Below, piece after piece: positions 51,431-59,333 of a stretch of 64,000 nt of DNA (the stretch's first letter is position 1; each line of letters begins with the position of its first letter). Source of the stretch: an uncultured Blautia sp. (lineage in GTDB: Bacteria; Bacillota; Clostridia; Lachnospirales; Lachnospiraceae); contig NZ_CAKRNY010000010.1 of the NCBI RefSeq assembly GCF_934371575.1, positions 27,850 through 91,849 of the forward strand, read 5' to 3'. The notes beneath the pieces were generated by a model. The model saw only the letters and a program-made list of their open reading frames with translations, ran no database searches and was not told the origin of the DNA. The translations under genes were made by a program, and so were the position numbers.

Positions 51431-51695
51431 TGCTGAGTTTTCAGCACTGGAATCTCACCGCTCAATTTTGAGCAACGTTACACCAGCACTCTATTGGCAG
51501 TGGATTCCACCATTTTGTTCCTTCTGATCAGATGCCTCTGAGCGGTGAACGCAATTTTGCGTTGAGCTGCTTCTTCTTAGTTCCACCCCAAGGGAAAATT
51601 CCCTGCGCCTTTCTTATTCTGCTCTGTTGTATAAGTTGCTTCCTTAAAGAAATCGGTGAATCCAATTTTGGCTTCTCCTAACTGCGCCGGCAGTT
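51431..51695. repeat. Cluster of short palindromes, several with CAATTTTG centre
   Basis: TGCTGAGTTTTCAGCA (51431-51446), GCTCAATTTTGAGC (51460-51473), AACGCAATTTTGCGTT (51548-51563), GGGAAAATTCCC (51592-51603), CCAATTTTGG (51662-51671) and AACTGC/GCAGTT (51680-51695). No convincing ORF on either strand in this stretch. Confidence 0.6.
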
Positions 51696-51786
51696 TCAGT
51701 AACTACTGCGTTAAAAACTGGAGTTTTCTTGAGTATTCCCGGAATAACCTCCGCAAAACCTTGACATTTCTTAACATCCTGGAATC

Positions 51787-51864
51787 GCAACGTTGCGTAT
51801 TTTTATTGCAACGTTGCAATATAATTTCTTTCCGAACGTTCGCTTTTCTTTTCCGAACGCTCGC
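51787..51864. promoter_or_regulatory. Four phased palindromes centred on AACGTT
   Basis: GCAACGTTGC at 51787-51796 and 51808-51817 (21 bp apart), CCGAACGTTCGC at 51832-51843 and CCGAACGCTCGC at 51853-51864 (21 bp apart). Two-turn spacing in each pair suggests cooperative protein binding. A further near match is at 51472-51481. Confidence 0.65.
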
Positions 51865-51922
51865 TATTTTATGAAGCGTTCCATCCAGTATTTACAGGAC
51901 ATTCCGCCCTTTACATGCCACA

Positions 51923-52060
51923 GATTCGTCGATTTTAAAAACATTCGTGTTTGTTTTTAAAAAGCCTGATTCGTGTTGTTTCGTCGTTTTAAAACCTATG
52001 GACATTACAGCCTAAACCTGAGAAAACCTGACATTCTACGCGCGTATAGGAAAGATTCGT
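51923..52060. repeat. ATTCGT/TTTTAAAA repeat array downstream of the sigma gene
   Basis: ATTCGT at 51924, 51943, 51969 and 52055; the first three are each followed by TTTTAAAA within 8-25 bp. AT-rich, iteron-like, between the sigma factor and the Rha pseudogene. Confidence 0.5.
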
Positions 52061-52080
52061 TTCGTTTTGGAATTTCCATC

Positions 52081-52962
52081 CTACCATTCTTCCAGGGCAA
52101 TCCTTTCCGTACTGCTTGTCCAAGTCCGATTGAAGTGCTCTGCACCATTACCGCGAAGAGCCTGATTGTATACATAATCATCCCAGATAAAGGGTTTGAG
52201 TTCATTGCTCCTGGAAGGTTTCCGCAGTTCTCTAAGTCCCTTGCTCTGCCATTGCCTGACTGCTTCTATTGTGGTCCCTACCCTTGCAGCAGTTTCTTTC
52301 AGTGTCAGATCTTCCTGGAATCTTGCCCGGAGAACTTCTGGAGCTATTCCCGGCAGATCATCCACAAGAGTCCAAATAACCGTTTTTAACTGTTCAGCCT
52401 GTATTTTATCCAGGATCTCATTTTCGGAGCAATCTGGACACGCTACGACGTCACACAGAGTACTTTCTTCGTTTTCTCCTACTGGTACATCAAGACTCCC
52501 CATTTTATCCAAGACTGCTGCCCGCTTCAGTTTTTCCAGCTTCTCATATCCGACATCCAGATAATAGCAGAGTTCCTGATCAGTCGGTCTCCGGTTAAGC
52601 TCCGCATACATGGCAGCAGTGAATTGCTTGTATTTCGTCAACTTCCCCCGGAAATGTCTTGGCAATCTCACAATTTTTCCGCAATCTTCTATGTAGCCAT
52701 GTATACTCTGCCGGATCCAAAAAGAAGCATAGTGCAGAAAAGAAACACCGTTTTCTGGATCATACCCATTTACTGCATTGCACATTCCAAAATATCCCTG
52801 CTGGATCAAATCCTCAATTTCCTCATAAGCTGCATATTTCTTTGCAATAGATCTGATAAATCCTTGGTTCTGCTGCCAGAGCTGCAGCATGTTATCAGCA
52901 ACGTTCTCACCGGCTTTGATTCTCAACACAAGCTGCTCATTGCTCATCTTCTGGCTTGACAC
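52081..52962 (-). CDS. Sigma-70 family RNA polymerase sigma factor of the element
   Basis: 293 residues. Region 2 (GFIRSIAKKYAAYEEIEDLI, QQGYFGMCNAVNGYDPENGV, SFLHYASFWIRQSIHGYI), region 3 (RLPRHFRGKLTKYKQF..RRPTDQELCYYLDV) and region 4 (PEVLRARFQEDLTLKETAAR, VGTTIEAVRQWQSKGLRELR) are all present, followed by a ~40-residue tail. GTG start with AAGGGGG 9 nt upstream. Complete sigma factors of this type are common on clostridial integrative elements and may redirect transcription to element promoters. Confidence 0.9.
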   Translation of the reverse strand: MSSQKMSNEQLVLRIKAGENVADNMLQLWQQNQGFIRSIAKKYAAYEEIEDLIQQGYFGMCNAVNGYDPENGVSFLHYASFWIRQSIHGYIEDCGKIVRLPRHFRGKLTKYKQFTAAMYAELNRRPTDQELCYYLDVGYEKLEKLKRAAVLDKMGSLDVPVGENEESTLCDVVACPDCSENEILDKIQAEQLKTVIWTLVDDLPGIAPEVLRARFQEDLTLKETAARVGTTIEAVRQWQSKGLRELRKPSRSNELKPFIWDDYVYNQALRGNGAEHFNRTWTSSTERIALEEW

Positions 52963-53025
52963 AAGGCAACACCCCCTTTACAATAACTGCATACATTCCG
53001 GTTGCCTGCTGCCTTGTGCAGTGGG

Positions 53026-53307
53026 CTATTTTACTTTTTCCAGGTATTCCCTGGCACTTTTCAGCGCTCCCAGGGTATTATCAGCTCTGTTCTCCAAGGT
53101 TCTGATAAACTGCCTTACCTCTCTTTCATTCTCTGGCAGATAGTAACCGCCCGGAGGAATGGACGTAGAAAGAATAACAGCACCTTCCCGGCGTTCTTTC
53201 TCTACCTGTTTCTGTAATGCCCTGACTGTTCCAAGGTTCAACCTCTTTGCCAGATATTCCGGTGAAAGAGCATTGCGCTGACCTGTTTTCAAAACTTCTT
53301 CTACCAT
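53026..53307 (-). CDS. Winged-helix-like small DNA-binding protein
   Basis: 93 residues; LSPEYLAKRLNLGTVRALQK and the wing-like GAVILSTSIPPGGYYLPEN resemble the winged-helix proteins found beside replication genes on clostridial elements. AAGGAG 4 nt before the ATG. Upstream of the sigma gene on the same strand. Role unknown. Confidence 0.7.
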   Translation of the reverse strand: MVEEVLKTGQRNALSPEYLAKRLNLGTVRALQKQVEKERREGAVILSTSIPPGGYYLPENEREVRQFIRTLENRADNTLGALKSAREYLEKVK

Positions 53308-53322
53308 TGTTCTCCTTTCTCA

Positions 53323-53748
53323 CTAGTACTCCGAGGTTGAAACATCTCCGCAAATAGTAAAGACATCTCTTTCCGGAGCTTCCGTTACACAGCGAGAAAG
53401 CTTTTTCAAAGAACCACTGATAGATTCTAAATGATGATCAATATTCTTCAGCTGTTCCTCTATCGCTTCCATACTTCCCTTTTCATAATCTGGCAGCAGA
53501 CCATAGCCGTTTTCTTTGGTGATAACTTCCACATTTCTGTCTCCATAATGCTCTTTCATAACATTCACAGCCATACTTGACAAGTCATATATGTGGCTCA
53601 GCTTTTCATATCCCCCACTCTCTGGCTTTCCAACCAGAACACGCATTTCTCCGCTATAATCCTCATCCTCTTCAAACAGTGCAAGAATAAGGTTTCCAAC
53701 CTCTGCTGCCGAATCCATTGTCTTAATCCATATTTGCTGTTCTTTCAT
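53323..53748 (-). CDS. Element hypothetical protein, 141 residues
   Basis: Not recognised. Acidic alpha/beta N-terminal part and a helical segment (EAIEEQLKNIDHHLESISGS) likely to be a coiled coil. GGAG 7 nt before the ATG; overlaps the preceding gene by 26 nt. Confidence 0.65.
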   Translation of the reverse strand: MKEQQIWIKTMDSAAEVGNLILALFEEDEDYSGEMRVLVGKPESGGYEKLSHIYDLSSMAVNVMKEHYGDRNVEVITKENGYGLLPDYEKGSMEAIEEQLKNIDHHLESISGSLKKLSRCVTEAPERDVFTICGDVSTSEY

Positions 53749-53989
53749 CAGACCGCTCCTTTTGCTCTAAGTCCCATGCTTTTTTCATCAACTGTACTTC
53801 ACTACATTTCAACTTTTCAATTTCACTCTTGGCATTTTCTACTGTATCAATCAGACCGTAAAATTCTCCGCCACCCGGATCCACTCTCAACATCTTAGCT
53901 TCAGCCGATTTTATAAGATAAACATTCCGATCAATATCACGCCTGGTTTTATTTAACTGTTCTCTTAAAGCTTTAATATCCAATGTCAT
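53723..53989 (-). CDS. Element coiled-coil protein, 88 residues
   Basis: Almost wholly helical and charged (LREQLNKTRRDIDRNVYLIK, ENAKSEIEKLKCSEVQLMKK). Not recognised. ATG with AAAGG upstream. First gene of the 53989-52081 unit, directly behind the iteron region. Confidence 0.65.
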   Translation of the reverse strand: MTLDIKALREQLNKTRRDIDRNVYLIKSAEAKMLRVDPGGGEFYGLIDTVENAKSEIEKLKCSEVQLMKKAWDLEQKERSDERTANMD

Positions 53990-54139
53990 GCTACCTTTTT
54001 CCTTTCTATTGTTTTTCTTTTTGTCAATCTTCTATATAAGATTCTGTAAATTCATTTTTATTTTAAATTATTTTATATAATTCCCAAGATAATCTCTCAC
54101 TTTCACCACCTCATTTTGTCTGTGTAAAAAACACATGCT

Positions 54140-54235
54140 ACCATGCTACAACGCTACCTATCGCTCCCCATATTCCCCAATAGCATTAGTAGCATTGGTA
54201 TTATTAGTATCATCAGTAGCATTAGTAGCATTAAA
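54140..54235 (+). repeat. 9-bp iterons, candidate origin part 1
   Basis: From about 54180, six tandem 9-mers: TAGCATTAG, TAGCATTGG, TATTATTAG, TATCATCAG, TAGCATTAG, TAGCATTAA. Just upstream (about 54133-54160) three GCTAC units (ATGCTACC, ATGCTACA, ACGCTACC) give the same motif inverted. AT-rich surroundings and position after the RepA-like gene suit a replication origin. Confidence 0.65.
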
Positions 54236-54290
54236 CTTTCATTTTCTCATCTCTTTACTGTAGCACCATTCCTATATACACAGAGAAAAT

Positions 54291-54489
54291 GGTCTAGCAA
54301 AGCGCAAACCCTTTATTTATGCGGCTTCTCTTTACTGGACCAGGTGGTCTAACAAAGACTTTTCTTGCTAGTTAATACTTTCCTTTGCTAGACCACCCCC
54401 CTCTAGTAAATAGAACCCTTATAAATACTGACTTTTTCATTTACTAGACCATTTAAAAAATGGCTATAAGGAAGGGTGGTCTAGCAAAC
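54291..54489. repeat. GGTCTAGCAAAG repeats in both orientations, candidate origin part 2
   Basis: GGTCTAGCAAAG 54291-54302; TTTACTGGACC 54331-54341; GGTCTAACAAAG 54346-54357; CTTTGCTAGACC 54383-54394; TTTACTAGACC 54440-54450; GGTCTAGCAAAC 54478-54489, the last inside the 3' end of the ATPase gene. Partial copies near 54365 and 54402. Confidence 0.75.
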
Positions 54490-55645
54490 GTATTAGATAT
54501 TTCTTCTCTTCACCATAGCCAACTGACCAGTACTTTATCTTTCCCTCCTGTTTTAGGTCTGCTTTTGCTCTCTTTAGGGCAGATTTACTAATGCTCATAG
54601 CCGCTGCTGCTTCATCCAATTCTGCAACGGTTTTATCGCCTTCCTTTAGGAAATCAATAATAAACTCCTTGGCTTCTTCTCGTTGTGGTGCCTGACGTGT
54701 TGAATAATCAATAGCAGTAACAAAATCCTTATCTTTTTTGGTTGTATATCCTTTAAACTGAATTGTCTCATCCACAATGCTATAAAGTACACTTCCGCTA
54801 GTTATACCGTAATTTGACTTTTCATGTGATAAGTATCTTATACCATTTTCATTTGTTTCACCTGCCATAATTACCGATCTGCTTATGTCCCATATATCTG
54901 CACTGTCAGCAATTCTTTTTCTTCCCCATACCCCGGATTGCTTATTTGCATGTTCTACTATCAGAAAAGTAGTACCATATTTTTCACCATATCCAATCAG
55001 AGGTGATAGACAAGCCCTCATTGCGTTTCTGTCCCCCATTCTAATATCAGGCGGTACAAATGCCTGAATTGGATCGAATATACACAACGCAGGTCTATAA
55101 TGCTCTAACAGCTGTTCCAAGAATGGGCTATCAAATTTCACATCCTGGAAACGCTCATCTGCAATATCTATTGAAAGTATATTCTCTAATTTGGCTCCAT
55201 TTTTTCTTAAACGCCTTTTCAAAGTATATTCAAAAGAATCTTCCGCCGAAAAGAACATAACTTTTTCCGGATTTCCCTTAAAAGGGATTGTCCCTTTTAA
55301 TAAAAACGGAACTTCACCACTGCTAATTGCTGCTGCCAGGGCGCACCAAACGGTCGTCTTTCCGCTTCCGCCATCTCCAGCAAGAGAAGTTATCTGATAT
55401 CTTGGTATGTAATCCGCAACAAGCCAACTTGGTTCTTTTTCTTCTGCCGTATCCATTGTTACCATATCTAGGCTGTGAGATTTCAATGGTCGGGCCTTTC
55501 CCTTATCCAGGACTGCATTGCTTTTCTTTTCTGCCTCCAGAGCTGGATCCGGGCCAAGCTCTGCAAGTTCCCTTTCTACTCTGTCAAGCTCTGCAAGAGC
55601 AGCTTCTTTTTCTTTTCCAGAAGCCGTCTTCTTTTTTCCTTCCAC
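54464..55645 (-). CDS. RepA-like AAA ATPase (AAA_25, replicative helicase type)
   Basis: 393 residues. N-terminal charged region, then RecA/RepA-type ATPase: Walker A GDGGSGKTT (90-98), FFSAEDS, Walker B-like ALCIFDPIQAFVP, and HANKQSGVWGRKRIADSADI; a C-terminal winged-helix part (KTVAELDEAAAAMSISKSAL). Such proteins unwind origin DNA in plasmids and phage satellites. GTG start with AGGTGAG 8 nt upstream, 70-nt overlap with the preceding gene. Direct proximity to iterons supports self-replication of the element. Confidence 0.85.
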   Translation of the reverse strand: MEGKKKTASGKEKEAALAELDRVERELAELGPDPALEAEKKSNAVLDKGKARPLKSHSLDMVTMDTAEEKEPSWLVADYIPRYQITSLAGDGGSGKTTVWCALAAAISSGEVPFLLKGTIPFKGNPEKVMFFSAEDSFEYTLKRRLRKNGAKLENILSIDIADERFQDVKFDSPFLEQLLEHYRPALCIFDPIQAFVPPDIRMGDRNAMRACLSPLIGYGEKYGTTFLIVEHANKQSGVWGRKRIADSADIWDISRSVIMAGETNENGIRYLSHEKSNYGITSGSVLYSIVDETIQFKGYTTKKDKDFVTAIDYSTRQAPQREEAKEFIIDFLKEGDKTVAELDEAAAAMSISKSALKRAKADLKQEGKIKYWSVGYGEEKKYLIRLLDHPSL

Positions 55646-55896
55646 TCTTCGTGCTCACCTCTCTTTCTTTCGGATCTTATCCATTTGCTCAGCTCCTTTT
55701 GTCCTGGGCGGAAATACTCACAATATTCCAGATCTAATTGCTCATATTCCTCTGGCAGCAGGTTATTTCTGAGAATATTAAATATATTCACATTTGCCTG
55801 AATGATTAGGTTTCTCATCCGCTCATAAAGTTCTGATCCCCACCGATATTCTTTTGCAGCTTTCACAACCGCGTTTACTTCTTCTTGTACTGTCAT
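55576..55896 (-). CDS. Element hypothetical protein, 106 residues, basic tail
   Basis: Not recognised. Helical; extremely basic C-terminus (KRRRLLEKKKKLLLQ). Its end overlaps the ATPase start by 70 nt. Could assist replication or be a loader, but this is only positional. Confidence 0.6.
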   Translation of the reverse strand: MTVQEEVNAVVKAAKEYRWGSELYERMRNLIIQANVNIFNILRNNLLPEEYEQLDLEYCEYFRPGQKELSKWIRSERKRGEHEEWKEKRRRLLEKKKKLLLQSLTE

Positions 55897-55911
55897 TTCG
55901 CGATACCGTTT

Positions 55912-56112
55912 TTAGTTTGCCAGGCTGTCCATGTAAGCATCCACTTTTGAAAAGTTAATCAGATAACATTTACCAATCTTAATTTCTGCACCAGCTTCGC
56001 CTGCTACCTTACGCATGGTATTTTTTCCAAGTCCGTATCTTGCACATGCCTGTTCAATACGTCCAGCTTTTACCTCAGTGTGATTTTCATTACTCATTGC
56101 TCTTTTTTGCAT
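55912..56112 (-). CDS. Excisionase-like small winged-helix protein
   Basis: 66 residues; VKAGRIEQACARYGLGKNTM RKVAGEAGAEIKIGKCYLIN FSKVDAYM has the helix-turn-helix plus wing of Xis/MerR-like excisionases (DUF6462 type). AAAGGA 8 nt before the ATG. First gene of the replication unit, divergent from the XRE repressor, the place of alpA/xis in phage satellites. Confidence 0.75.
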   Translation of the reverse strand: MQKRAMSNENHTEVKAGRIEQACARYGLGKNTMRKVAGEAGAEIKIGKCYLINFSKVDAYMDSLAN

Positions 56113-56139
56113 AAAATCAATCCTTTCTTCAATTCAACA

Positions 56140-56168
56140 TTGTTTATTGTTTCTCTTCATGGTATAAT
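56140..56168 (+). promoter_or_regulatory. Promoter of the element repressor gene
   Basis: TTGTTT (56140-56145), 17-bp spacer, consensus TATAAT (56163-56168). A minus-strand promoter for the excisionase-like gene overlaps it, so the two directions probably compete. Confidence 0.65.
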
Positions 56169-56257
56169 CATAGCAGTATAAGAAAGAAATTTCCATTTCA
56201 AAAGAAGCAACAATTTTATCATTTAATTTTAAAAACAAGAAAGTTATAGAGGTTGTT

Positions 56258-56866
56258 ATGGAATTAAAAGAAAGTTTTATCAAAAATCTTTCCGAAATTG
56301 CACCAGGAATGAAGCAAAAGGAAATTGCAAGAATTATGGGATGTACAGAAGGTACCATGTCAAAATATCTAAACCCACAGAAAAAGGATTTTCCAACAGT
56401 TGAAATGCTTTATAATCTTGCCCAGTATTTCAATATTTCTATAGATTGGTTGGTTGGTCGTTCCAATCCAAACTTCCAATACAGTGAAAAACTTTCATTA
56501 CGAGATATCTGTAAAATGCTATTAACCATTTACAATGCACCATATTCCGGTTTCTTATTTGGACAGATATCTGTAAATGAGGAATGTTTCATGCCAGATC
56601 CTGAGGGACACGGAACTGACCATGTCAAAAAAAACAACACCTATCCAGCCTTATATTTTTCTGAATGGTGTAGTACAAATAAACTTGATGAAACAGAATA
56701 TGAGATAATTAGTCAAACTGGAAATGATCTACCTCGGATGATATGTATAAATACATTTCTCTCCAGATTAAATGAAATATCAGATATGAAAGAAAGGGGC
56801 AATCTTAATCAAGAAATGTACGACAGACTTTTAGAAAGCTACTTAAATGATGTTCCAGACAATTAA
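56258..56866 (+). CDS. XRE family repressor (CI/Stl-like position)
   Basis: 202 residues: N-terminal HTH (APGMKQKEIARIMGCTEGTM, SKYLNPQKKDFPTVEMLYNL AQYFNISIDWLVG) with a C-terminal domain not recognised. No Ser-Lys autoprotease signature visible. Divergent from the excisionase/replication unit, so it is the likely master repressor of the element. Confidence 0.85.
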   Translation: MELKESFIKNLSEIAPGMKQKEIARIMGCTEGTMSKYLNPQKKDFPTVEMLYNLAQYFNISIDWLVGRSNPNFQYSEKLSLRDICKMLLTIYNAPYSGFLFGQISVNEECFMPDPEGHGTDHVKKNNTYPALYFSEWCSTNKLDETEYEIISQTGNDLPRMICINTFLSRLNEISDMKERGNLNQEMYDRLLESYLNDVPDN

Positions 56867-56885
56867 TTTTCTTACGCAAAAATAC

Positions 56886-56918
56886 CACCGGCCATTTCTG
56901 GTTGGTGGTATCTCACAT
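56886..56918 (-). terminator. Terminator between the repressor and the 58-residue gene
   Basis: ATACCACC and GGTGGTAT arms; TTTTTGCG follows on the minus strand. May also stop the plus-strand repressor transcript. Confidence 0.65.
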
Positions 56919-57086
56919 CTTATTTACAACTTTTTCTTCAATTTCATCTTCTAAAACAGTTATCACCTTTTCATCAAAGCCTTTTTTCTCTACTTTGAAT
57001 ATGCAAGCTTCCCCATTTCCAGGAAGCTCCACGACTCTTCCCGTTCGGCCATCCTTGAGTCTGTATTTTTCATATAATTCAATCAA
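56913..57086 (-). CDS. Small element protein, about 57 residues
   Basis: LYEKYRLKDGRTGRVVELPG then GEACIFKVEKKGFDEKVITV; a small beta-rich domain with acidic C-terminus (EDEIEEKVVNKM), related by look to short DUF4926-like proteins, not certain. TTG at 57086 is 8 nt after AGGAGG; a GTG at 57095 directly abuts the ribosome site and is unlikely. Confidence 0.55.
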   Translation of the reverse strand: MIELYEKYRLKDGRTGRVVELPGNGEACIFKVEKKGFDEKVITVLEDEIEEKVVNKM

Positions 57087-57167
57087 CTCTCTCACCTCCT
57101 AGTCGACATGAACAGTTGTAATACGCATCTCTTGGCAAGACATCCAGATTGTTTTATCTTCGCCTTT

Positions 57168-57219
57168 TATACCCCACATTTTACCCCAATTTTTACCCCA
57201 CAAAACAGATTTTACCCCA
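57168..57219 (+). repeat. Integrase arm-type repeats, right end (4 copies)
   Basis: TATACCCCA 57168-57176, TTTACCCCA 57180-57188, 57192-57200 and 57211-57219, with 12, 12 and 19 bp between starts. Confidence 0.7.
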
Positions 57220-57281
57220 CTGACACATAATGTAACATAATGAGCAAAGATAAAACCATAATTATAAATTTCCCTAGCAAA

Positions 57282-57337
57282 ATCAAGGCTTCCCGGGTTT
57301 TCAGAACGGCGAATGACACACCCAGATAAGCCTTGAT
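57282..57337. repeat. 10-bp inverted repeat near the right end
   Basis: ATCAAGGCTT (57282-57291) and AAGCCTTGAT (57328-57337). Could be a terminator for ruvAB, a protein site for excision, or both. Confidence 0.55.
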
Positions 57338-57351
57338 AATACGTGCAAAGT

Positions 57352-57361
57352 AAAAGTATAG
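57352..57361 (+). repeat. Candidate attachment core, right copy
   Basis: AAAAGTATAG, followed by CTTTTTTTAAAATTAT; see left copy at 46011. Confidence 0.4.
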
Positions 57362-57398
57362 CTTTTTTTAAAATTATAAATTTTCCATACTTCTATGT

Positions 57399-58400
57399 TT
57401 ATATTTCAGGCACAGGAAAGCCAAGATGTTCATAGGCAAGTGCAGAAGCCATCCTGCCTCTTGGAGTGCGGTTCAGGAACCCGTTTTTCAGAAGATATGG
57501 CTCATAAACGTCTTCCAATGTACCGGAATCTTCACCGATGGCAGCTGCCAGAGTATCAAGTCCCACCGGGCCTCCTTTGAAGTTTACGATCAATGTAGTC
57601 AGAATCTGACGGTCCAGTTTATCCAGACCATACTGATCCACCTCCAGAAGATTCAGTGCAAAACAGGCCACGTCATAGGTGATTTTTCCATCGTATTTTA
57701 CCTGGGCAAAATCACGTACACGTTTCAAAAGGCGATTGGCAAGACGAGGAGTTCCACGGGAGCGCATGGCAATCTCACCGGCACCCTTTACGTCGATTTC
57801 CACTCCAAGCACCTGAGCGGAACGCATGATAATAGTGGTCAATTCTTTCTTACTGTAAAATTCCAGATGATGGATCACGCCAAAACGGTCACGTAAAGGT
57901 GCGGAGAGAAGTCCTGCCCTTGTAGTCGCTCCCACCAGGGTAAACCTTGGCAGATCCAGTCGAATGGACCTGGCAGAAGCGCCTTTTCCAATCATAATAT
58001 CTATGGCAAAATCCTCCATAGCGGGGTAAAGCACCTCTTCCACCTGACGGTTCAAACGGTGAATCTCATCTACAAAAAGAATATCTCCTTCCTGAAGATT
58101 GTTCAGGATTGCTGCCATTTCTCCCGGCTTCTCAATTGCCGGACCTGAAGTTACCTTCATGTGTACTCCCATTTCATTGGCAATGATTCCTGACAAAGTA
58201 GTCTTTCCAAGGCCAGGAGGACCATAAAAAAGCACATGATCCAGAGAATCATGGCGTTGTCTGGCAGCTTCAATATATACCTTTAACGTATTCTTGGTCT
58301 TTTCCTGACCGATGTATTCGTCCAGTGTCTGGGGGCGAAGATTTCCCTCTATGGAAAAATCCTCTTCCATAACTTCTGTGGTTATGATACGATTGTCCAT
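57399..58400 (-). CDS. ruvB: Holliday junction branch migration helicase RuvB
   Basis: 333-residue AAA+ motor. N-terminal [20 protein letters not shown], Walker [10 protein letters not shown] (60-68), Walker [10 protein letters not shown], sensor [18 protein letters not shown], and C-terminal winged helix ([20 protein letters not shown], [16 protein letters not shown]). Transcribed after ruvA with an 87-nt gap. Its usual neighbour zapA lies beyond the inserted element. Confidence 0.97.
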   Translation of the reverse strand: MDNRIITTEVMEEDFSIEGNLRPQTLDEYIGQEKTKNTLKVYIEAARQRHDSLDHVLFYGPPGLGKTTLSGIIANEMGVHMKVTSGPAIEKPGEMAAILNNLQEGDILFVDEIHRLNRQVEEVLYPAMEDFAIDIMIGKGASARSIRLDLPRFTLVGATTRAGLLSAPLRDRFGVIHHLEFYSKKELTTIIMRSAQVLGVEIDVKGAGEIAMRSRGTPRLANRLLKRVRDFAQVKYDGKITYDVACFALNLLEVDQYGLDKLDRQILTTLIVNFKGGPVGLDTLAAAIGEDSGTLEDVYEPYLLKNGFLNRTPRGRMASALAYEHLGFPVPEI

Positions 58401-58487
58401 TTTTTACCTCTTGAAATTAATGTTTGCATTTATATACCGGGATGCATTCCATTCACGATGGCACCCTTTTCGAAAAATTAATAGAAT

Positions 58488-59102
58488 CTAGAAATTCTTC
58501 AATGCAGCCTTCAGAATTCCCTCCACATCTATCGGATCCACATCTGTCACCTTCCGTACAGCGCGCAGGGCATCTGTACTGCTGTAGCCAAGTGCTACCA
58601 ATGCTTCTACTGCTTCCTGTCTGGCATCTGTCATTCCCACTCCGGCTGCTGTCACAACAGCCTGCGCCTGTTCATTGGCAAGCTTCTGTTCGAAAGCTTC
58701 TTCCAGGCTCAGCTTATCTTTCAGTTCCAGGATCAGCTTCTGGGCGGTCTTCTTCCCGATTCCAGGAGCCTTTGATAAAGTTTTCACATCATCAGAAAGA
58801 ACCGCAAAACGAAGCTCGTCCGCAGTAATTCCTGCAAGCACGCCAAGAGCTGCCTTCGGTCCAACTCCATTGACGCCAAGAAGAAGCCTGAACACCTGCA
58901 GGTCATCTTTATTAAAAAAGCCATAGAGAACCATAGCGTCCTCTCTTACCTGAAAATAGGTGTGAAGCTTCACTTCCTGTCCAATATGAAGCTGCGCCAG
59001 GGCGTTCCCTGTCATATTTATTTCAAATCCGATACAATTTGATTCTATGATTGCAGAACTCTCGGTAAGGTCTGCTACTGTTCCTCTGATGAACGAGATC
59101 AT
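58488..59102 (-). CDS. ruvA: Holliday junction DNA-binding protein RuvA
   Basis: 204 residues: OB fold (MISFIRGTVADLTESSAIIE), two helix-hairpin-helix motifs (GVNGVGPKAALGVLAG and APGIGKKTAQKLILEL), and the C-terminal RuvB-binding domain (EAVEALVALGYSSTDALRAV). AGGAGG 8 nt before the ATG. Confidence 0.97.
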   Translation of the reverse strand: MISFIRGTVADLTESSAIIESNCIGFEINMTGNALAQLHIGQEVKLHTYFQVREDAMVLYGFFNKDDLQVFRLLLGVNGVGPKAALGVLAGITADELRFAVLSDDVKTLSKAPGIGKKTAQKLILELKDKLSLEEAFEQKLANEQAQAVVTAAGVGMTDARQEAVEALVALGYSSTDALRAVRKVTDVDPIDVEGILKAALKNF

Positions 59103-59219
59103 GGGGAGGACCTCCTGTTTTATCTATTGTAAAGAGTTATATTCAAAATTCTTTGTCATCATACCATATCCTACTGAAAAAAGCAAACATTCATTCGGGT
59201 ATTTTTTCAAAAGGGACGC

Positions 59220-59285
59220 GTTGGGGCTGATCATATTCCACGCGGCACGCCCTGGCGCTCCGCGTGGAATATGACCAGCCCCAAC
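59220..59285. repeat. 66-nt near-perfect palindrome (REP-like)
   Basis: GTTGGGGCTG-A-TCATATTCCACGCGG and CCGCGTGGAATATGA-C-CAGCCCCAAC: 26-base arms with one mismatch, 14-base loop. GC-rich against AT-rich flanks, no T tract directly behind either arm. The rest of 59103-59333 shows nothing else. Confidence 0.85.
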
Positions 59286-59333
59286 ACTGTTAGTCGATGA
59301 AAACTAATCTTTTCCTGAACAGTCATAAAATAA

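Larger units (their letters stand above)
46011..57361. mobile_element. Integrated ~11.3-kb element between zapA and ruvB (satellite/PICI-like)
   Basis: Tyrosine integrase at one end, XRE regulator and excisionase-like gene at the other, RepA-like ATPase with iterons between. Ten-base match AAAAGTATAG at 46011-46020 and 57352-57361, each followed by a T run and AAAATTAT, is the candidate attachment core; TTTACCCCA arm repeats lie just inside both ends. No relaxase, type IV secretion, capsid or terminase gene is visible. Limits are inferred from these repeats and from the broken zapA-ruvB neighbourhood. Confidence 0.75.

Noticed and set aside
54178..54235. CRISPR-like array
   Set aside because: Units are 9 bp with no spacers and no cas genes; iterons explain it better.
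46011..57361. Conjugative element (ICE/Tn916-like)
   Set aside because: No relaxase, coupling protein or type IV secretion gene in any frame; only integrase and arm repeats resemble that group.
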